NCBI GenBank assembly: GCA_022559845.1
Contig: JAHNEJ010002744.1
Coordinates: forward strand, 62,001 to 126,000
Source: Amorphophallus konjac
Lineage: Eukaryota > Streptophyta > Magnoliopsida > Alismatales > Araceae
Reading direction: 5' to 3'
DNA: 64,000 nt
Both the position numbers and the translations under genes were made by a program. This document shows, in pieces, positions 45,601-54,600 of the stretch. Positions within the stretch are counted from its first letter, which is position 1; each line of letters begins with the position of its first letter. The notes under the pieces were generated by a model. The model was given only the letters and a program-made list of their open reading frames with translations, was not told the origin of the DNA and did no database searches.

Positions 45601-48600
45601 ATTTTGTAAGGAATTTGATCGGACTAGTAGCTTCCTATTTGACTTTTGTGTTGATGTTCGCGATCTTTTTTGGGGGGAAGGTGACAAACATGTCATAATT
45701 GATTGAAAATGTAGTAGAAAGCACCTGGGGTCGGGAATCCTATGCAAGTCCTTGGTCCCTTCGAATTCGTTCCAAATACTCCAATGCAAGGATGGCAGTA
45801 TCGGTTTCGGTATCGGTTTCGGCCGGTACCGAAACCGATACGTACCGGTTTCGGTATCGGTTTCGGTTTCGGCCGAAACCGGTTGAAACCATTCAAAAAA
45901 ATAAAAAAAATAGTGATCCTCTCTGGTTTCGGCCGAAATCGGACAGTTTCGGCCGAAACCCTTAATGGTTTCGTCCGAAACCATTAAATTTTTTTTTTAG
46001 GTATCGGACCTGCTACAGTGTTGGGGCCCGGTTTCGGATCGGTGTCGGCCGAAACCGATACGTTTCCGCCGATACTGCCAACCATGCTCCAATGTACGCC
46101 ACGGGTAATGATATACAGAAATTGTGATCTGATGCATTTCCCAAGTTCTAGAGAGAGAAGCTCTGGGTTTTGGGGGGTTTGATGGGGCGGTCGGAGGCTG
46201 CCTTCGAGGCTCACGATGATCCCTAGGGGAGCGACAGAGGGGTTTGGTACCAGTCGCCGCCTTCACGATAATTTCGGCATGTTGGAGGAAAGGCCACTCT
46301 TGTCGCTGGGGGTCCCTTCACAAGCCTCCTTCGTTGGCGTTGTTCGAGGGAGGCCTCCACCCCTGTCCTAGCAGGTGAGTGCTTTGAGGTTGGAAACCTC
46401 TCAGAAAGATCTCACTTGAGGCCTGCTAGTGGCTTCGTTGAGGCCTCTGGGTGTCCCTGATCGAAGGCAAGGTGGATATGGAAGGGGTCAAGGTGACTTT
46501 AGAGGCTCGAGGGTCTGGTAGCGAGGAGTGGGAACTTTGCCCTATGCTGAGGAACAACTTCTTGGCCGTCGTACATTGCTCGAGGGCAGTGGAGGCGGCT
46601 GTGTAAGAAGGGGTGCTTGTTGGTGGGCCGGATGGGTTGACTGGGTCGGCGGGCCAGGCAATGGTAGGAGTCGCAGGTGCATTTGGACTGTTGGGCCGAG
46701 CTGCCCATGGGATAGTGGGCCGAGAGATTGTAGCTGCAACATGGCCCAATGGCTTTGACTCGCTCCTAGGATCCGAAGTCACGTACTCGCGACTTAGCCG
46801 GATCCGTGGGGAGTAAAGTTGCCGGGTCTCGTGGGGCTGGGACTGTGTTTCTTCCCCACCCGCTAGTTGCTACAGGTTGCTCCCCCCCTCGCGCAATGGT
46901 GCAAGGAGGGCTGGCGATAGTGATCGGCTCCGGAACTGGAGGTACAAGTGTCTCCGGAAGGTTACGGATGCTGGTCTCCTCTACATGGGGCTTTTGTGGA
47001 GCTCTCGTTGGCGGACCTATGAACTCTCCCTTTCAGGCGGTTTCAACAGTAGCCGTTGGTGCAGTAGGCATCTCGTCTCTAGAAGCTCCAGTGGAAGGTG
47101 CGATGGTGGCCTATGGTCTTTGGCGGCCCAATGTGTCAAGGGGGAACCAATCGCTAATGTTGGCCATGGGATGTTAAGCCCCGTCTGTCGCCTAAGCCTG
47201 TAGTAGGAGGGCCACGAAGGCCGGACCTTGGGTCAATAGTCACATGGGATACTAGTGGACCCGGAACTAGTGGAGGGTCCTCAGAGCCAAGCGCTCGCGG
47301 AAGATGTTCTAGCCATCACACTTTAACACTGTCCGTTGCTTCCCACCTGTCCTTGCTACTTGCACATGGGGCCTTTGTGGAGCTCTCGTCGGCGGACCTA
47401 CGAACTCTCCCTTTCAGGCGGTTCCGACAGTGGGCGTTGGTGCAGTAGGAAGCCCATCTCTAGAAGCTCCCATGGAGGGCGCGGTGGCGGCCTATGGTCT
47501 TTGGCGGCCCAGTGTGTCAAGGGGGAACCAATGGCTAATGTTGGTAATGGACTGTTGAGCCCCATCTGTCGCCTAATCCTATAGGAGGGCCACGAAGGTC
47601 GGACGTTGGGTCAATAGTCACAGGGGATATTAGTGGACCCGGAACTAGTGGAGGGTCCCCAGAGCCAAGCGCTCATGGAAGATGTTCCAACTATCACACT
47701 TCAACACTGTCCGGTAGCTTCCCACCTGTCCTTGCTACTTGCGAGCTCTGGAGGGGAGCCAGCCGGGTCTGCCTATCCCAGTCAGTCTGCTCATGGGATA
47801 ACTAGGGGAGAGACGGCAGCTAGCATAGTGGATTGTGACGTCCAGGAGGTTGGCAAGGAGACGGTCTCTGAAAGGGAGAATGTCATCTTGGAGAGATTAG
47901 GATGGGGTGCTGCGAGGGAAGGAGGGTAGGGCAGCTTGGGGAGAGTGGATGAAGGATATTGTGGGGGCTGCGGAGAAAATAATGAAAAGGCCATGTGAGG
48001 GAGTTAGTGGAGAAGGTAAGCATATCCTTTAAAGGGCTAGGTAAGGATGTGAAGGGGGTGTTTAGAAAATGCAAGAAAAGGTGGTTTGTGGGGTGGGCGA
48101 GAGAGGCCAAGGGAGGGAAGTGTCAGATGAGGGAGTCATGGGGGAGTGATGAAGATTGGGGGGAGAGGAGTTGGTTGTAGGAGGTGGGGGGTCAGGATTT
48201 CCATAATCACCATGAGGATCGTTACGTGGAATGTGAGGGGGATATGAGAGGGGGGAGAAAAGGAGGGCCGTAAAGGAGTTGGTTAGAAGATGCAAAATTG
48301 ATATCTTATGTCTGTAAGAAACCAAATGTGAAGGGGATGGGGAGTCTTTCATGAGGGAGATTGGGGGTGCTAAGCTAGCCAAAGGGGTAGCTTCCCCGGT
48401 GGAGGGGGGATCTTGAGGCATAATGATCCTCTGGAATAGTTTTGAGGTGGAGGACGTGGAGCAAGATAGACGGCTCAGCCAAGGGGCCATTTCTTTATAT
48501 TTCTGAAATGTAAAGGGTGGTTTCTCTTGGGACTTCTTAGGGGTGTATGGCCTGTAGAGCAGAGAGGGGAAGAGGATGTTATGTTAAGAATTGGCTATGT

Positions 48601-51600
48601 ATCATCACGGTTCAGGCCGACCTTGGTGTGTGGGTGGGGATTTTAATGCCATAGCAACTCCATGGGAAAGGATGGGGATGCATTATCGGGTGGGAGAGAT
48701 GGAAGACTTCACCGACTTTATTGAGACTACTGCTCTAATTGATGCAGGGATGATCAATGCTCAGTACACTTGGTCTAACCTGAGGACAAATCCCATCTAC
48801 TCTAGGTTGGACAGGTTGTTGGTTTCAGTTGATTGGGAGGATTAGTATCCTCATGTGCATGTATCTTCTTTGGCTAGATCAGTATCGAACCACAAACTTC
48901 TACTGAAGACTAGCTGACCACATATGGGGCGGTAGAGCTTTAGATTAGGGAGATTCTGGTTCAGGAAGGTTGACTTTCTGGACACTATTAGGGGAGCATG
49001 GAATGTGTAGAGGTATGAGTCATCGGCTATGGCTAGGCTGGTGGGAAAATAAAGGTGGTGGCACAACTCTTATGATATGGGGTGCATGCAAGACTCTATC
49101 TGACATAGTGGCTAAGGATAAGATCTTGTAGTAGATTGAGGGGTTGGATTGCTTAGAGGAGGTTGGGCTCATGGATGATGCAGATAGAAGTCTTAGAGAT
49201 AGTCTTAGGACATAGTTCGAGGAGATCCTTACTAGGGAAGAGATTTATTGGAAGCAGAGGTCAAGGGAGAGATGGTTACAGGAAGGAGACAAGAACATTG
49301 TGTATGTTCAACACATTACCTCTAGGAGAAAAAGAGTTAATACCATTACAGGTATCAGAGTGGGAGACTGGCTCTTTTTTAGGGATGAGGACATCAGGGG
49401 GCAAGCGATGACCTTCTACTCTAGACTCTTTACTGAGGACGACTTCAGTAGACCTGGGATTGCCTCTGACCTCCTTCCTCGTCTTTCTCCGGAGGATAGG
49501 GAAGCTCTTTCTCTGCCTTTCTAAGCAGAGGAGGTTCACCATGTTGTCTTTTCTTATGCACGTGACAGGGTGCCAAGACCTGATAGTTGCCCACCTTCTT
49601 TCTTTCAAAAGTGCTGGGAAATTATCATTTCAAAAGTGCTGGGAAATTATCAGGAATGATTTGATGAATGATGTAAGGAATTTCAAGAGGGGAGGGTGCA
49701 CTTGAGGGGCATCAATAAAATCTTTCTAGTTCTTATCCGAAGAAACAAGGTGCATAATGCTTCCAGGATTTTAGGCCCATTATCTTCTTTAGTGGCACAT
49801 ACACGATCATCACTAAGTTGATGGCAAGAAGAATGGACAGAGTAATGGATAGCTTAGTTAGTGGTTTTCAGGGGGCTTTCATTAGGGGAAGGCACATGTA
49901 TGATAACTTCTTGGTGGCACATGAGTGTCTCTATGATATGAAGACACAGAAGTAGAAAGGAGTGGTTCTCAAGTTTGATTTTGAAAAAGCATATGATAGG
50001 GTCAAGTAGCAGTGCCTCTTTGTTGTGTTGGACTGGATGAACTATGGTGAGTTATGGATTGGCTGGATTCATTCTTGTATCTGCCACTTTTGGAGTCTTG
50101 GTTAATGGGAAGCCCACCACTTTCTTCTACAGTGGTAGGGGGGCTTCGATAGGGAGACCCTATGTCTCCCCTCTTTTTTCTTCTGGTAGCACATATACAG
50201 AATAGGATGTGAATGAGAGTGGAGAATGCAGGGCTGATCAGAGATTTTCAGACCAAGCTATGGGGCATCTCCATCACCCATTTGCAGTATGTGGACGACA
50301 CCATTTTTTTCCTAGTAAATGATAAGCACATCAACTCTATACAATCAGATTGATGTTAGAGTTATTGGAGGAGGTTAGTGGTCTCAAGGTGAACTTTAGT
50401 AAGAGTCTCTTGGTGGGTGTGAACACGGAGGGTAGGGCACTAGGGTGGCGTTCATTGTGGGATGTTAGATATGAGTATTCTCTCCTATTTGGGTCTCCCG
50501 CTCTCCCAGGGCCTCTACTTTGCAGTGAGTGGTAGCCTCTAGTATAGAGATTTGAGTCCAGACTTGAAGGATGGAAGGCGAGGCTCCTCTCTTATGGGGA
50601 AGATCGGTGCTTTTCATATCAATGTTGGACAGCTTACCTATTTACTTTTTCTCTATTTTTCGGATATTGAAGACGGTGGTCAAGAAGTTGAAATCTATTC
50701 GAGCAGGATTCTTCTGGCATAGCAGTAGTGAGAGATGCAGAGGTTGGCAGTCGCCTGGGGTAGAGTCCTTAAAAGTAAGGACATGGGAGGTGTTGGCATC
50801 ATAAATATTATAGATGTTAACTTGGCTCATTTATGCAAGTGGCTATGGAAGATGGAGGCAAGTGATCGTGATTTGTGGGCATAAAGCGTTAGGTAGGGGT
50901 ACTATGAGGCCCTCTTTGAAAATGGAATAGGGAAAATTGGGTTAGCTTAAACTTAGGTAGGGTATTCCTACTTATTCACTTTTTTTGTGTTGACAACATT
51001 TTGGACCTATTTGGGTTGGAGGTGGAATAATTGATTCTAGTATTTCGCTAGAATGAGTTATTCTAGGAAAATCCCGGGTTAAGGATGCGAAAACCTACCC
51101 GTCTTACCAAACTGCTTTTTCTCTTATTCTTTGGGTTAAGTCCCCTTATTCTACCCTTATCATGTTATCAAAGAGGGTCTGGCAAAGGAAGGGATTGGGA
51201 TATGACTCCGGCGTCACAGCATTATATATCACCCATCTGGAGAGGTATTTTGTCATGCAGAGACGTCATGATCACTAGTGTTCGGGTTCGGCTGGGTAGG
51301 GGAGATAAGTGCCGCTTTTGGACAGATAGATAGTGTGGTGGCTTCACCTTGAGCCAAGGGAGCCGCTGCAATCACAAAGATTCCCACAAGGTGATGGACC
51401 AGTTACAGAGATTATTTTCCTTCCTTTGACTTTGCTTTAGTTGTAGATAGAGAGGACTAGGGGTGGTGGAGGTGGGATAAAGAGGGCTGCTTCTCAGTTA
51501 GGTCTGCTTACACCCTCATATCTTAGGGTGGGATGTGCTATGACCTTGCTTCATATATTTGGACCTCCAAGAGTCCTTTGAACGTGAAGCTTCTCATTTG

Positions 51601-54600
51601 GAGGATTTCGCATGAGAAGTTGTCAACCTATGATAGGCTTGCTCATTTTCTTCAGGATACCTACAATGTGCCGCTTGCGTGGAGAGGATGACGAGACGTT
51701 GGACCACCTCTTCTCACATTGCCCTCAGGAAGTGTGGAATAAGGTCACAAGGCGGATCCACTATAGCATCGGCTTCCAAGGGATTGTGCAGCACCTGATT
51801 GGTCAGTGGCACTGGAAGGTGGAATCTTAAAGGGGACAATGTTATTTGGTGGTTGATCCTGCATGCTAGGTTGTGGCCATTATGGGGAGAGAGAAATTAT
51901 AGATCTTTCAGATGAGAAGCCCATGCTGTGGATAGAGTGGTTTCTTTTATCTGTGAGAGAGTGAGAGAATGGGCGGAGCTTTTATGTAAGATGGACACCC
52001 ACAACTCTTCCATTTTTGGTCTTTTGGGGGGTTACCGCCAACCACTCCATCTTGGTGTGGAAGGCCTCTTTTATATAGGGATTTTTGTGAACCCATTGTC
52101 TACACTTGTATATCCCTCTTTTTTTTTAATACAATAGCGGTACCACCCACTTTAAAAAAAAAGTCCTTGGTCCCGCCATACCCTCAGAGTTATTGTCACA
52201 ACACTAATATATTTGAGTCAGTTCCCCAACTTGAGGGATATGTGTAGGGGCACCATCCAATATGTGCAGCATATTGTTTTGATTAATTTATGAGGGATGT
52301 CTGAAATTAGGTCTCACATGTGTTTTCCATTGTTTTCCTTTCTGTCTGTCTTGATCCTCGATTGTCCAGTTCTTTATCTTTTTATTAATGCCCTTTCTTT
52401 CCTTTGCAGCACATTTTTACAATAATCAGTAATATGTTGTAAAATTGATTTTCATTTTGAAAAATGTGCTTTACATTTTGGATTAGACCATGGTTATTTA
52501 TAATATACAATATGTTCACTGTTGATCGCTAATCTCATGGAGCTACAAAGGAAAAAAATCTAAATATTTCCTTCCACGGAGATGGAGAATTAATATGTTT
52601 CTAATTGTAACTTTGTCTATTGGGAATTGCCTTTTCTTGTTGAAATGCCTATTGATGTGTTTTACTTGTCTCGTCACATTATACTTTTTCATTCAATGTG
52701 CAGTTGAACTCTTTGAGAAAGCTAAGGAGGTGATTGAACATTGGAAAAGTCTTTTAAAGCATTACATGAAGACCGTAGATGAGGAGGTATGGCATTACTG
52801 ATTCTTTAACTGCTATTTTGTTTGTCAATCTCTTGATGTCTTTGCCTCATCAATACTTGATAACTTCTATAGTAGCTTGCTTGTCAGCCTCAGTATTTCC
52901 TTCATGAGTAACTACCTTACATGTTATATATACTTTCCTTGTTGGCTTGTTCCCTCTCCCAATTAGTCCTCTTCCTTTTCTTGTGCTCATGAATTCATAT
53001 GTTTGCCATATCATGGAATATTTTTTATTCAGTTTTGCATAATTTGGCTTGTATTAAAAAGATGTTTAGAGATGCAACTTTGTGCTTCTAATTTAGGCAG
53101 TGTCATGGTTGACCGATACAATTCAGGGAGATATCTTGTGTAGAACATGCACATGCTGCAAATCAAGATCCGCAATGCATTAGATGTGGTGGCATTTATT
53201 TTCGAGGCCAGAAACAATATTACTGGCACATGCTTTAAGCCATGAGATGTATTGCTCTACCCTTCTTATGCCGTGTTATTTCCATTTTTTTTAAGAAAAA
53301 GTGGATTGTACCACCAATTTTGTTAAATAAACAGCGGTAGTACAATTGGCGTAGGTGAGGCAAGGTTACTCAACCTCACAAAAGTAAAGCACAGAATCAC
53401 TCAAAATTAATGAATATGCATCTCTCCTCCAGTCACTAATAGACATGCAATTCCTTGTTGTTTCTTTATAAACTCTTTTGTGCTCGACATTGAGTAATTA
53501 TATAGCTTTATTCATCATTTTATTTCCGTTATTTTTATGGTGATGTTCAGGTTGAAGTTATACTGAAATTTGAAGAAATGTGCTTGGACTTGGAGTCTAC
53601 TAAAGAATTTTCTCCGTTGTTCACAAGGGTAATTTTTTTATTCTAGAAAGTAAAGAATTCATTTGTGTATCTTTCATTATATAGCTAAGAATGCATCTAG
53701 TAAGCAGCAGCAAGTGTATTAGCAGTAGATTGGAAACTACTTTCCAATATAGAAGGCATCTTTCACCTTTTTTGGTTACAAACTTGTCACTATATGCATC
53801 TCTTATCCACAATTTTTTGAAGAGTTTTGAGTTATTCTCTGTTCAGTATCTCATGAATCAAATCCAGTTTGTTCTTTTGTTGTTCGAACAGTAAAGTTGT
53901 AAATCATAATTTTCTTTTGAAACGTATGAACAGGTAGTTTTCTTTTCATTTTTTTTCATCTGAATAGATGAAGAGTGAATGTGTCCTCTTGCAGATTTTG
54001 GTTTTTCTTTATGACAAGGATGTTTTGACGGAAGATGCAATCCTCGCATGGGCAACAGAAAAGGGAGGAGCAGATGAATCTGACAAAGTGTTGTTACAGC
54101 AGTCCGAAAATTTCATCCAGGTATTCATTCATGGACCTGATAATCAGCGGGATATGTCTAGATTACAATTGTTTGGCTTATTTAACTTTGGTAACTTTCC
54201 TCTCTTCTAGTTTATCGATAATGGTGACTTATTTTACAGTTTAAATTTGGATTATCATGTACTGTAGCTTCTATATTTTACAATAGATACTCAGATGCTG
54301 TTACACATACCATTGGCATATAGACTATTACTCTGGTGTACATATTCTCAGAATCATCAATAGGGACTTGGAAGTAGCCTTTTTATGTCTCCTTTGTCTC
54401 TTCATTCCCCACTTACGTTGCTGTCTTCCCTTATGCAGTGGATGCAAAATATATCTCTTGTTCAATACTTTAGCAATCTTAGGGGATATCTCTTTCTCCC
54501 TACTTAGTTTTAGTTGAACAGAATTCTTATATGCTTCGTAATTTGTAAAATGAGCTGCTTTACCTCTTTTTGACCCTTCTCTCTGTACCTTTCATGATTC

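Larger units (their letters stand above)
45760..52160 (+). mobile_element. LINE E: sense L1 with a perfect 14-bp target-site duplication
   Basis: AAGTCCTTGGTCCC occurs at 45746-45759 and again at 52161-52174, directly after the A-rich tail, so both ends of the insertion are fixed. The 6.4 kb comprises a 5' region split by hAT-D, ORF1 with a 381-bp tandem duplication, ORF2 from 48212, a 272-bp MITE at 50908, and the zf-RVT end. Stops and frameshifts show age, but the identical duplication implies it is younger than its own decay might suggest. It lies in the same direction as the host gene. Confidence 0.92.
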
